From Luteibacter sp. UNCMF331Sha3.1 (lineage in GTDB: Bacteria > Pseudomonadota > Gammaproteobacteria > Xanthomonadales > Rhodanobacteraceae), in contig NZ_FOBU01000003.1 in NCBI RefSeq assembly GCF_900109915.1, forward strand, positions 62,001 through 126,000: 64,000 bases of DNA, given 5' to 3'. This document shows, piece by piece, positions 54,967 to 63,417 of this stretch; within the stretch, counting starts at the first letter, position 1, and every line of letters starts with the position of its first letter. The translations under genes and the position numbers were made by a program. The notes beneath the pieces are model-generated. The model was not told the DNA's origin and did not search any database. It worked only from the letters and a program-made list of their open reading frames with translations.

Positions 54967-55523
54967 GGGCTTGCCGTCAACTGGTCGCGGACGCGGGACA
55001 TCGCGTAGCGCAGGCGCGATTTCGCGGTTTCCCTGCCCACGCCGGTCACGATCGCGATCTCGTCCACCGAAAGGTCGTTCTCCATGCGCAGCACGAAGGT
55101 CGCGCGTTGTTCATCGGGAAGGTTCTCGATCGCGCGTTGCATGCGCCGCCGCATTTCGAACTCCGAGAGCGCCTGCTCCGGCTGGTCGCGCTCCGGTGCC
55201 GCCTGCGCGGCGAACACGGCTTCGGTTTCCTCGGCCCCCGCCTGCGGACGCTGGCGGCGGAAGTGATCCACCGCCAGGTTATGCGCGATCTGCAGCAGCC
55301 ATGTCGTGAATTTCGCGTCCGGCCGATAACGGTCTCGCGCCACCACGACGCGACTCCAGGTCTCCTGGAAGAGTTCGTCGGCGGTGGCGCGGTCGCTCAC
55401 GCTGCGTAGCAGGAACCGATAGAGCGTGCCTTTGTGACGTGCGTAGAGCTCGTCGAAGGCGGTCGCGCTCCCGCCCGCCCACGCGAGCATCAATCCACCG
55501 TCGTCGGTCGCGCGTGCTTCCAT
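54963..55523 (-). CDS. ECF-type RNA polymerase sigma factor
   Basis: This 186-residue ECF sigma factor has region 2 (FDELYARHKGTLYRFLLRSV, DELFQETWSRVVVARDRY, FTTWLLQIAHNLAVDHFRR) and region 4 (LPDEQRATFVLRMENDLSVDEIAIVTGVGRETAKSRLRYAMSRV). Between them is a long acidic linker (EETEAVFAAQAAPERDQPEQ). It lies 11 bases after a secreted vWA protein gene and overlaps the putative anti-sigma gene, so it probably responds to an envelope signal. No matching promoter was spotted in the window. Confidence 0.9.
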   Translation of the reverse strand: MEARATDDGGLMLAWAGGSATAFDELYARHKGTLYRFLLRSVSDRATADELFQETWSRVVVARDRYRPDAKFTTWLLQIAHNLAVDHFRRQRPQAGAEETEAVFAAQAAPERDQPEQALSEFEMRRRMQRAIENLPDEQRATFVLRMENDLSVDEIAIVTGVGRETAKSRLRYAMSRVRDQLTASP

Positions 55524-55534
55524 GGCGGGCAAGG

Positions 55535-57289
55535 TTACGGCATCGCTCCCGCCATTTCGACCAGCCGCACCATGCCCGCGCGGTAGCCGCCATCGTCCGC
55601 GCCCCGCGCACCTCGGGCCAGCTCCGCGACCTTGTCGTAGCCGAACCCTTCGGCGTATTTCCCGCCCCGGAGGTTTTCGGCGAACGCGGCGACGGCGGCG
55701 GCGAAGCGGAGACGCTCGCTGGGGTTTGCCGCGACATCGGTCGTCATCGGTTGCTCGATCAGCCGGCTCGCGCCGCCTTCGGGCGACTTGTAACGCACCC
55801 GCAGGAAGCCGAGTTCGCCATCGGCACCTGAGGCGCTCGCGACGAGTCGGTGGGGAGGGCCGTAACGCAGGGGGTCGACCCGCGCGCCTTTCGTATTCTT
55901 CAGGGTGATCTCGTAGAGCGCGGTGACGTTGGCGCCGGCACCGATGTCGCCCGCGTCGACGGCATCGTTGTTGAAGTCTTCTCGTGCGAGCACGCGTTTC
56001 TCGTAGCCGATGAGGCGATATTCGGCGACGACGGCCGGGTTGAACTCCACCTGCACCTTCACGTCCTTCGCGATCGTCATCAGCGTCGCGGACATTTCGT
56101 CGACGAGCACGCGACGCCCTTCGTCCAGGCTGTCGATGTAGTGATGGCTGCCATTGCCCGCATCGGCCAGGGTCACGGCCATCTCGTCGTTGTAGTTGCC
56201 TTCGCCGAAACCCAGCGTGGTGAGGGCTACGCCGCCCCGGCGCTTCTGCACGATGCGATCCTTGAGCGCCTCGACGCCCGTCGTGCCGACGTTGAAATCG
56301 CCATCGGTCGCGAGGATCACGCGATTCACGCCGTGCGGAATGAACCCCTTCGCCGCCTGCGCGTACGCGAGATCGATACCCGCGGCGCCATTGGTCGAGC
56401 CTCCGGCACCGAGTCCGTCGATCGCGGCGAGGATCGTCGCCTGCCGGTCGCCAGGGGTGGAGCGCAGCGCGACGCACGTCGCGCCCGCGTACGTCACCAG
56501 GGAAATGCGGTCCTGGGCCCGCAGTTTCGGCACGATCTGTTTCAGCGACGCTTTCAGCAGCGGCAGCTTGTCGGGCGAGTTCATCGAGCCCGACACGTCG
56601 ACGAGGAACACCAGGTTGGCCGCGGGAATCCGGGCCGCCGGCACGTCGTAGCCCTGCACGCCGACGAGCAGGAGCTGGCGGTCGGGGTTCCACGGTGCCG
56701 GTGCGAGTTCGGTGGTGATCGAGAACGGCCGGTCGGTCGACGTGGGCTTCGCGTAGCCGTAGTCGAAGTAATTGATGAATTCCTCGGTGCGCACCGCGTC
56801 GGCGGGGGGCAGTCGTCCCTCGGAAATCATATGGCGCACGTTGGTGTACGAGCCGGTATCCACGTCGAGTCCGAAGGTCGAGACGGGATCGCTGGCGGCC
56901 AGGTGCACGCCGTTCGGCTCGCGGTGCGCATAGTTGTCGCGGTCGGCTGCCGCGTATGGCATGGGCGGCGCGAAGCCCAGGACGGATGCCGCCATCGGCA
57001 TCGGCGCCGACTTCGCCGCCACGGCGGCTTGCGCACTGGCCTGCACCTCGATCGTCGCGGGCGGCGCGGCAGGCGGAGGCGGCGCGGCCACCGCGACCGG
57101 CGCGCCGGCCATGCGCGACATCATCGGTCGCCCCTGCCATCCGCCGCCCGCGACGCAGTCGCCCGACGCATCGGGTTCGTCGGGCGTGACGGCATGCTGG
57201 GAGGCCGACGCCGGGTCCGGCGCGGCGGCACCGGCCAGGGCGACCAGGCCGGCGAAAAGAAGGGGGAGGGTGACGCGTTTCGGGTTCAT
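55535..57289 (-). CDS. Exported von Willebrand factor A domain protein (YfbK-like)
   Basis: This 584-residue protein has an N-terminal signal peptide (MNPKRVTLPLLFAGLVALAGAAA). A Pro/Ala-rich spacer follows, then the YfbK N-terminal domain (SDPVSTFGLDVDTGSYTNVRH), then the vWA domain (~residues 225-400) with the MIDAS metal site FLVDVSGSMNSP and VILATDGDFNVGT, and a C-terminal DUF3520-type region. Such proteins bind partners through a metal; the function is unknown. It begins the vWA-sigma-anti-sigma-YigZ operon, which is unusual because an ECF sigma directly follows the vWA gene. Confidence 0.88.
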   Translation of the reverse strand: MNPKRVTLPLLFAGLVALAGAAAPDPASASQHAVTPDEPDASGDCVAGGGWQGRPMMSRMAGAPVAVAAPPPPAAPPATIEVQASAQAAVAAKSAPMPMAASVLGFAPPMPYAAADRDNYAHREPNGVHLAASDPVSTFGLDVDTGSYTNVRHMISEGRLPPADAVRTEEFINYFDYGYAKPTSTDRPFSITTELAPAPWNPDRQLLLVGVQGYDVPAARIPAANLVFLVDVSGSMNSPDKLPLLKASLKQIVPKLRAQDRISLVTYAGATCVALRSTPGDRQATILAAIDGLGAGGSTNGAAGIDLAYAQAAKGFIPHGVNRVILATDGDFNVGTTGVEALKDRIVQKRRGGVALTTLGFGEGNYNDEMAVTLADAGNGSHHYIDSLDEGRRVLVDEMSATLMTIAKDVKVQVEFNPAVVAEYRLIGYEKRVLAREDFNNDAVDAGDIGAGANVTALYEITLKNTKGARVDPLRYGPPHRLVASASGADGELGFLRVRYKSPEGGASRLIEQPMTTDVAANPSERLRFAAAVAAFAENLRGGKYAEGFGYDKVAELARGARGADDGGYRAGMVRLVEMAGAMP

Positions 57290-57347
57290 CGTGCATGACC
57301 TCGTGGGGGGTACATGGACGTGAAACGGATCGGGGTCGGAAAAGGGG

Positions 57348-58925
57348 TTAACGCCGGAGAGGGCTGATGCGGTCGGAGGTGGCGCCGAGGCGCGGGCCTT
57401 CGGGCGCGCCCACGCGGTTGCGGCCGGATTGCTTCGCGCGGTAGAGCGCGCGGTCCGCCGCGTTGAGCAGGTCGAGGGGACCGCCGTCGGAGCTGGCGTG
57501 GGCCAGCGCGACGCCGATGCTGATGGTCAGGCGCCGCGATGGGCTCGATGGGTGCGCGATACCGAGCGCCTCGACGTGCGCGCGCATGGACTCCGCGAGG
57601 GCGATGGCGTCGGGCAGGCGCGTTCCGGGGGCGATCACGGCGAATTCCTCGCCACCGAACCGGGCGACGAAATCGCCGGGTCGCGTGCCATGCGCGATGA
57701 ACGCGGTGGCCAGCGCGCGCAGGCACTCGTCGCCGGCGAGGTGGCCGAATCGGTCGTTGTATTCCTTGAAGTAGTCGACGTCGATCATCAGCAGCGCGAT
57801 GGGATCCGACTGACCGGGTCGATGCCATTCGCGCAGCAGGCGCTCGTCGAGCGCGCGCCGGTTGGCGAGTCCGGTCAGGCTGTCGACGAAAACCAGCCCC
57901 TGCAGTTCGTCGCGGCTGCGCGACAGGCGGAATTCCTCTTCAACCAGATCCACCTGCGCCAGCGTGCCGCGCAGTCCGATGCCCACCACGGCAGCGATGG
58001 CACCGATGATGCCGAGCGTCGGATAGCCCGGAATCACCATGAGCCCGAAGCCGAGCACGCTCATGGCGAGAAAGGTCGGGCTCGCACCCTGCACGAAGCG
58101 GATCAGATAGACCGGCATGTGCCAGTAGCGCTGCGCATGCGGTGTGACGGCGGCGACGAACAGGGCGAGGAAGGGCAGGTCGAGCAATGCGTCGAAGGGG
58201 GAGCTGCCGAATTCGGGATGCCCGGCAAGCGCGACGTGGTGGTTGTAGAGATACCCGCAGACCGCGTAGGTGACGAAGAACGCGGTGACCCCGCGAAAGA
58301 AGAAGTGGTCTTCGTTCCGGTCGGTGGCGAGGTAGCGCATGAAGCTCGCCATCGCGAGGCAGGCGTTCTCGAAATCGAGCATGTACGCGACGTCGATCGC
58401 CTGCTGCGTGTGCATCGCGCCCTGCGCCGACACGATCGAGAACGTGCGAACGTAGAACAGCACGCCCAGCAGCGTCGCCAGCACCAGGTCGATGGCCACC
58501 GCCCACCGCTTGCGCGCGGCGACCGGTGCGGAGGACACCGCGACCAGCACCGGCAGCACGTACAGGATGTAGAAGAACATGCTGTCGCCGGGCGCCGGGT
58601 TGGAGTTGTCCAGCACGTAGTTCTGCCGGGCCGACAGCGCCATGCCGGTCATCCACAGCGCCAGGCTCGCGATCAGCAGCCACCAGCGGCGGTCGCGGGG
58701 CACGCCCGAGCGCCGCCATGCGACCACCGTGCTGCCGACGGCCAGGCCCGCGACGGAAAAGAAAAAGGCGTACGAGATCGTCATGCCGATCGACGGCATG
58801 GTCATGAGGGCGATCGCATGGGCCGCGACGACGGCCATCGCGACGAACAGGGCTTTCACGGCGAGCCTCCCGCCACCTTGCAACACGGTAGTCATATCGG
58901 CCGGCCGATCGCGATGTTTAGGCAT
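57348..58925 (-). CDS. Membrane-bound diguanylate cyclase
   Basis: This 525-residue protein has about eight or nine hydrophobic segments in residues ~20-320 that form an unnamed membrane sensor. The cytoplasmic GGDEF domain (residues ~345-510) has the intact active site ARFGGEEFAVI and, five residues before it, an RPGD inhibitory site, so it should make cyclic-di-GMP under feedback control. The next minus-strand gene downstream is the vWA gene. The start is uncertain: ATG 58925 has GGGGAGG close by; ATG 58943 and ATG 58895 are alternatives. It is divergent from the DUF427 gene with a 208-base gap in which I saw no clear promoter. Confidence 0.88.
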   Translation of the reverse strand: MPKHRDRPADMTTVLQGGGRLAVKALFVAMAVVAAHAIALMTMPSIGMTISYAFFFSVAGLAVGSTVVAWRRSGVPRDRRWWLLIASLALWMTGMALSARQNYVLDNSNPAPGDSMFFYILYVLPVLVAVSSAPVAARKRWAVAIDLVLATLLGVLFYVRTFSIVSAQGAMHTQQAIDVAYMLDFENACLAMASFMRYLATDRNEDHFFFRGVTAFFVTYAVCGYLYNHHVALAGHPEFGSSPFDALLDLPFLALFVAAVTPHAQRYWHMPVYLIRFVQGASPTFLAMSVLGFGLMVIPGYPTLGIIGAIAAVVGIGLRGTLAQVDLVEEEFRLSRSRDELQGLVFVDSLTGLANRRALDERLLREWHRPGQSDPIALLMIDVDYFKEYNDRFGHLAGDECLRALATAFIAHGTRPGDFVARFGGEEFAVIAPGTRLPDAIALAESMRAHVEALGIAHPSSPSRRLTISIGVALAHASSDGGPLDLLNAADRALYRAKQSGRNRVGAPEGPRLGATSDRISPLRR

Positions 58926-59133
58926 CTGCCTCCCCGGGAGCATGCGAGGCCCATGGTACGGGCGCGACGGCGGCGCGTGTGAATGTCTTCGGCAAGCCTG
59001 GTCAATCGTGGACAGGCGCTACAAGATCGCCATTCTTGCCGATGGGTAACCTCACTTGTTCCGGGTAGTCGCCTTGGATTCGCCCCGTCCCGGTTGCAGG
59101 ATGGGGACCCCCAGTCAGTCGAAGGAGCGCGCC

Positions 59134-59511
59134 ATGTCCCCCCATGCCGGCAGGACCCCAGGTCCGGATCATCCCATCGCCATCGCGCCTGCGGGCGGCA
59201 GGGTGGTGGTCCGCTTCGGCGACGAGGTCATCGTCGATACGCGCGATGGCCTGTTGCTTCGCGAGTCCACCTATCCGGGTGTCTTCTACCTGCCTCGGGC
59301 CGACGCCCGGATGGAGCGGCTGCGCCGCAGCGACCGCCACACCTATTGCCCCTACAAGGGACAGGCGTCGTATTTCAGCCTGCCGGGCGATTCGGAGGCC
59401 GCGACCGACGCCATCTGGACCTATGAAGATCCCTACGACGCGGTGGCCCCCATCAAGGACCACCTGGCGTTCTACGCCGACCGCGTCCATATCGAGCACA
59501 CGCCCGACTGA
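59134..59511 (+). CDS. DUF427 family protein
   Basis: This 125-residue soluble protein is a single DUF427 domain: GRVVVRFGDEVIVDTRDGLLLRES, YPGVFYLPRADARMERLRRSDRHTYCPYKG, with a conserved Cys-Pro-Tyr-Lys-Gly, then WTYEDPY and an acidic end. The function is not known to me. GAAGGAG precedes the ATG at 59134; a longer frame to 59056 is unlikely. It stands 27 bases before the ergothioneine gene and is likely cotranscribed with it. Confidence 0.86.
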   Translation: MSPHAGRTPGPDHPIAIAPAGGRVVVRFGDEVIVDTRDGLLLRESTYPGVFYLPRADARMERLRRSDRHTYCPYKGQASYFSLPGDSEAATDAIWTYEDPYDAVAPIKDHLAFYADRVHIEHTPD

Positions 59512-59538
59512 GGTCGGCGTCGCGTACACGGAGTTCCC

Positions 59539-61710
59539 ATGCAAGCCCTTGTCGATACCACGGCGGCCCCCGGCGCCGCTTCCGCTCGCCCCCGCGATGT
59601 CCCTCCCACGCTCGCCGCGCGGTACGACGCCGTCCGTGCGCGTACCGTCGCGCTCGTCGCGTCGCTCGACGCCGAGGACATGGTGGTCCAGTCCATGCCC
59701 GACGCCAGTCCGGCGAAATGGCACCTCGCCCATACCACCTGGTTCTTCGAAACGTTCCTGCTCGGGCCGAACGTGGCCGGCTACGACGTGTTCGATCCGG
59801 TTTTCGCCTACCTCTTCAACTCGTATTACGAGGCCGTCGGGCCACGCCACCCCCGCCCCTTGCGCGGTCTGCTGACGCGGCCCACGACGTCCCACGTCAT
59901 GGCCTATCGCGCGCACGTGGACGGGGCGATGCGCGCGCTGATCGCGACAGGGGTGCCCGCCGGTCTGGAGCCGCTGCTGCGCCTGGGCCTCGCGCACGAA
60001 GAGCAGCACCAGGAACTGCTCGTGATGGACGTGCAGCACCTCTTCGCCCAGTCCCCGCTCAAGCCGGCGTTCGATCCCGCGTGGCCGTCGCCCGAGGCCG
60101 AAGGCGCGGGCCGGTTCCGGCCCGTCGGTGGCGGCCCGGTGCGCATCGGCGCGGTGGACGAGGCGTTCATCTTCGACAACGAAGGGCCCGCGCACACGGC
60201 GTGGCTCGAACCGTTCGAGATCGCCGATCGCCTCGTGACCAACGGGCAGTGGCTCGCGTTCATGGCGCAGGGCGGCTACCGTCGCCCCGATCTCTGGCTC
60301 TCCGACGGCTGGGCGCAGTGCCAGCAGGAAGGCTGGACGGCGCCGCTTTACTGGGAGCACGACGGCACGGCGTGGTCGCACATGACGCCCGCCGGCTGGT
60401 GCCCCGTCGACCCGGACGCGGCCGTCGTCCACATCAGCTACTACGAGGCCGATGCGTTCGCGCGATGGGCCGGCGCGCGGCTGCCTACCGAATCCGAGTG
60501 GGAGCACGCGGTGCGCTCGCGCGCGGACCTCAAGCAGGTGGATGGCGTCGCGTGGCAGTGGACCGCGAGCGCTTACGCCGCTTACCCGGGCTTCCGCGCC
60601 GCGGACGACGCGGTCGGCGAGTACAACGGCAAGTTCATGAGCGGCCAGATGGTCCTGCGTGGCGGCGCCAGCGTGACGCCTGCGGGCCATTCGCGGCCGT
60701 CCTACCGGAATTTCTATCGCGCGGGACAGCGCTGGATGTTCGCCGGCCTGCGCCTCGCGCGGGACGTCGCCACCTCGCCCGATCGCGATCGCCTGGCGTT
60801 CCTGCGCGACACGCTCGCCGGTCTCTCGTCGACGCCGCGTACGTTCTCGCCCAAGTACTTCTACGATGCCGCCGGCTCGGAGCTGTTCGAAGCGATCTGC
60901 CGCACGCCCGAGTATTACCCCACGCGTACGGAGTCGGCGCTGCTCGCGGAGATCGCGCCCGAGCTGGCCGCGGCCATCCCGCCGGGAGCCGTGCTGCTGG
61001 AGCTCGGTAGCGGTGCGAGCGACAAGACGCGCGCGCTGCTGGACGCCGCGCCGTGGATCGATGCCTACGTGCCGGTCGACATCAGCCCCGACGCGCTGGA
61101 CGGCGCGGCCGCGCGATTGCGGGCGGCGTACCCGTCCCTCGCGGTGCACCCGGTGGTCGCCGACTTCACGCGCGAGATCGGTCTGCCGAAGGCGCTGGCG
61201 GGACGGCCCGTCGTCGCGTTCTTCCCCGGTTCGACCATCGGCAACTTCACGCATGAGGAGGCCGCGAGCCTTCTGCGTTCGGTGCGAGCGCAGCTGGGCG
61301 CCGACGCGCGGTTCATCGTCGGCGCGGATCAGGTGAAGGACCTCGACGTGCTGCTCGCCGCTTACGACGACGCGGCCGGCGTCACGGCCACGTTCAACCG
61401 CAACGTGCTCGTCCGCATCGGGCGTGAACTGGGTGGCGACATCGCGCCCGAGGCGTTCGCGCACAAGGCGCTCTGGAACGCGGAGCGCGAACGCATCGAG
61501 ATGCATCTGGTCAGCACCGCCGACCAGTCGGTGACGCTCGCGGGGCAGACGTTCGACTTCGCCGCCGGCGAGTCGATCCACACCGAGAATTCCCACAAGT
61601 TCACGCCCGCGTCGTTCGCGCGGCTCGCGGCCGCCGGCGGCTGGCGCATCGAACGCGAATGGATCTCGGACGACCCGGCGTTCGGGATCTACCTGATGAC
61701 CGCGTACTGA
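59539..61710 (+). CDS. Fused EgtB-EgtD ergothioneine biosynthesis protein
   Basis: This is a 723-residue two-enzyme chain. Residues ~25-170 are the DinB-like domain, with iron ligands His65 (WHLAHTT), His153 and His157 in LAHEEQHQEL. Residues ~195-410 are the formylglycine-enzyme/sulfatase-modifying fold, with GARLPTESEWEHAVR and YRNFYRAGQRWMFAGLRLARD. Together they form EgtB, the iron enzyme that joins hercynine to a thiol. Residues ~420-723 are EgtD, the histidine N-alpha-trimethyltransferase: FSPKYFYDAAGSELFEAI, EYYPTRTE, LLELGSGASDKT, VPVDIS and FFPGSTIGNF. The order EgtB then EgtD is the reverse of fungal Egt1. Genes egtA, egtC and egtE are not in the window. Confidence 0.92.
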   Translation: MQALVDTTAAPGAASARPRDVPPTLAARYDAVRARTVALVASLDAEDMVVQSMPDASPAKWHLAHTTWFFETFLLGPNVAGYDVFDPVFAYLFNSYYEAVGPRHPRPLRGLLTRPTTSHVMAYRAHVDGAMRALIATGVPAGLEPLLRLGLAHEEQHQELLVMDVQHLFAQSPLKPAFDPAWPSPEAEGAGRFRPVGGGPVRIGAVDEAFIFDNEGPAHTAWLEPFEIADRLVTNGQWLAFMAQGGYRRPDLWLSDGWAQCQQEGWTAPLYWEHDGTAWSHMTPAGWCPVDPDAAVVHISYYEADAFARWAGARLPTESEWEHAVRSRADLKQVDGVAWQWTASAYAAYPGFRAADDAVGEYNGKFMSGQMVLRGGASVTPAGHSRPSYRNFYRAGQRWMFAGLRLARDVATSPDRDRLAFLRDTLAGLSSTPRTFSPKYFYDAAGSELFEAICRTPEYYPTRTESALLAEIAPELAAAIPPGAVLLELGSGASDKTRALLDAAPWIDAYVPVDISPDALDGAAARLRAAYPSLAVHPVVADFTREIGLPKALAGRPVVAFFPGSTIGNFTHEEAASLLRSVRAQLGADARFIVGADQVKDLDVLLAAYDDAAGVTATFNRNVLVRIGRELGGDIAPEAFAHKALWNAERERIEMHLVSTADQSVTLAGQTFDFAAGESIHTENSHKFTPASFARLAAAGGWRIEREWISDDPAFGIYLMTAY

Positions 61711-61726
61711 CGCGAGCCGCAATGGC

Positions 61727-62170
61727 TCAGCGCGCGTCGTCGAGCGTCAGGTAGCCCGCGTCCGACACGCTGATCACGGCGCGACGGTGGGAGAGAATCC
61801 TCGTCGCGTCTTCCGTGCTCGCGCCGATCGCGGCGGCGGTTTCCACCACACCGACCGGCTTATTGCCGCGCCGCTTCTGCTTGCCGGAGAAGCGCGCATG
61901 GTTGTAGCCCGACCAGCTCATGAACACGAGCGCGCAGAGCACCGCGACCATGAGGATGACGCTGATGTCGCCGCCATCGCCGATGGGCGAAAGCACGTGC
62001 AGCTGCAGCCAGGCGTTGCGCAAGCCGAAGGCCCAGGCGCCGAGGGTGACCAGCGGCAGCCAGAGAAACGCCCAGAACAGCCACGCGGCCACGGTGACCG
62101 CGGCGAACACGGCCTTCTGGGCGCGCGACTGGCGCTCCGGCCGCTGGATAAGGATGGCTTCGGCCTTCAT
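61727..62170 (-). CDS. pgaD: PgaD, poly-N-acetylglucosamine synthase subunit
   Basis: This 147-residue membrane protein has two spans (residues ~20-50 and ~70-90: FAAVTVAAWLFWAFLWLPLVTLGAWAFGL and DISVILMVAVLCALVFMSWSGYN). The short polar C-terminus includes NHARFSGKQKRR, the PgaD family pattern. It partners PgaC in the inner-membrane PNAG synthase and is stabilised by cyclic-di-GMP in E. coli. It overlaps pgaC by four bases. Stops of this gene and the EgtB-EgtD gene are 16 bases apart, with a small GAGCC/GGCTC hairpin. Confidence 0.85.
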   Translation of the reverse strand: MKAEAILIQRPERQSRAQKAVFAAVTVAAWLFWAFLWLPLVTLGAWAFGLRNAWLQLHVLSPIGDGGDISVILMVAVLCALVFMSWSGYNHARFSGKQKRRGNKPVGVVETAAAIGASTEDATRILSHRRAVISVSDAGYLTLDDAR

Positions 62171-63417
62171 CGCAGTCCCCGGTCCGGGCTCACCCACACC
62201 GCGCGGGTACCCTTGCGCTTCATCAACGCCTTGGGCATCGCGACGATCGAGGTCGCCGTGTTGAGGATCCAGTACACGAGCGGGTACCAGATCATCCAGT
62301 AGTAGTTGCGGCCGATGCGCGTCTCATAGCGACGGTCGACCAGCAGGCTGATGAGGAACTGCAGCAGGCAGATCGCGCCCAGTACCACGCCGTGCCACTG
62401 TGGCAACAGCGTGTCGATGTACAGCGACGGCGGCAGCGGGAGAAACAGGCCGAGTGCCCACAGCGTGACGATCCCGGCCATCGTGTACGACCAGAGCAGG
62501 CTCATCACGTACTCGAACGCGACCGGCCACATCCGACGCTGACGCCACTTGAACAACTTCGTCGTGTAGCGGAGCAGCACTTCGGAACCGCCCTGCGCCC
62601 AGCGCAGGCGCTGCTTCCAGAGGCCGCGCAGCGTTTCCGGCATCAGGATCCAGCAGAGCGCGTTCGGTTCGTAGCGGATCTCCCAGTGCCGCATCTGCAG
62701 CCGCCAGCTGACGTCGATGTCCTCGGTCACCATGTCGGTGCTCCAGTAGCCGACATCGTGCAGCGCGCTCTTGCGGAAGCAGGCGATGACACCCGATACC
62801 GTGAAGATGCGGCCGTACACGCGCTGCGCACGCTTGATCAGGCCGATGATCGACGAGAACTCGCCGACCTGCAGCTTGCCGAGCAGCGTGGAACGGTTGC
62901 GGATGCGCGGGTTGCCCGTGACCGCGGCGACACGCGGGCTCTCGAGCATGTGCGTCATCATCCAGTGCGTGGCGTAATCGTCGAGCAGCGCGTCGCCGTC
63001 GACGCACACGAGGAAATCCGCACGCGACGCGAGGGCAGCGGCGCGCAGCCCCATCGCCTTGCCCTGGTTGCTGGACATGTGGATCACGCGCAGCGCCGGG
63101 TACTGGTCCATCAGCTGATCGAGCTGGGCACCGGTATCGTCGGTCGAACCGTCGTTGATGGCGATGATCTCGAAGTTCGGATACTGCTGCGACGCGAGGT
63201 GCGCGATCGTCTCACGCACCTGTTCGCCTTCGTTATGGCACGGCACCACGAGGCTGACCATCGGATACTCGCTGAGCACGCGGGGGCGCACGCGAGAGGG
63301 TTCGCGGCGTTCCCAGCGAAGGAAATAGATCACGCCGCCGCTCATCCAGAACAGCGACATCACCAACGGGTAATAGAAGGCGAACTCGAGCAGGGCGTGG
63401 AGGATGCCGCCGTTCAT
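62167..63417 (-). CDS. pgaC: PgaC, poly-beta-1,6-N-acetylglucosamine synthase
   Basis: This 416-residue inner-membrane family 2 glycosyltransferase polymerises UDP-GlcNAc. N-terminal hydrophobic segments are followed by the GT-A core SLVVPCHNEGEQV, IIAINDGSTDDT, the metal site FLVCVDGDALLDD, the acceptor Asp in VTEDIDVSWRLQ, and QRLRWAQGGSEVLL (QRxRW). C-terminal spans follow. With PgaD it makes and starts export of PNAG, a biofilm polymer. It overlaps pgaB by four bases. Confidence 0.95.
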   Translation of the reverse strand: MNGGILHALLEFAFYYPLVMSLFWMSGGVIYFLRWERREPSRVRPRVLSEYPMVSLVVPCHNEGEQVRETIAHLASQQYPNFEIIAINDGSTDDTGAQLDQLMDQYPALRVIHMSSNQGKAMGLRAAALASRADFLVCVDGDALLDDYATHWMMTHMLESPRVAAVTGNPRIRNRSTLLGKLQVGEFSSIIGLIKRAQRVYGRIFTVSGVIACFRKSALHDVGYWSTDMVTEDIDVSWRLQMRHWEIRYEPNALCWILMPETLRGLWKQRLRWAQGGSEVLLRYTTKLFKWRQRRMWPVAFEYVMSLLWSYTMAGIVTLWALGLFLPLPPSLYIDTLLPQWHGVVLGAICLLQFLISLLVDRRYETRIGRNYYWMIWYPLVYWILNTATSIVAMPKALMKRKGTRAVWVSPDRGLR

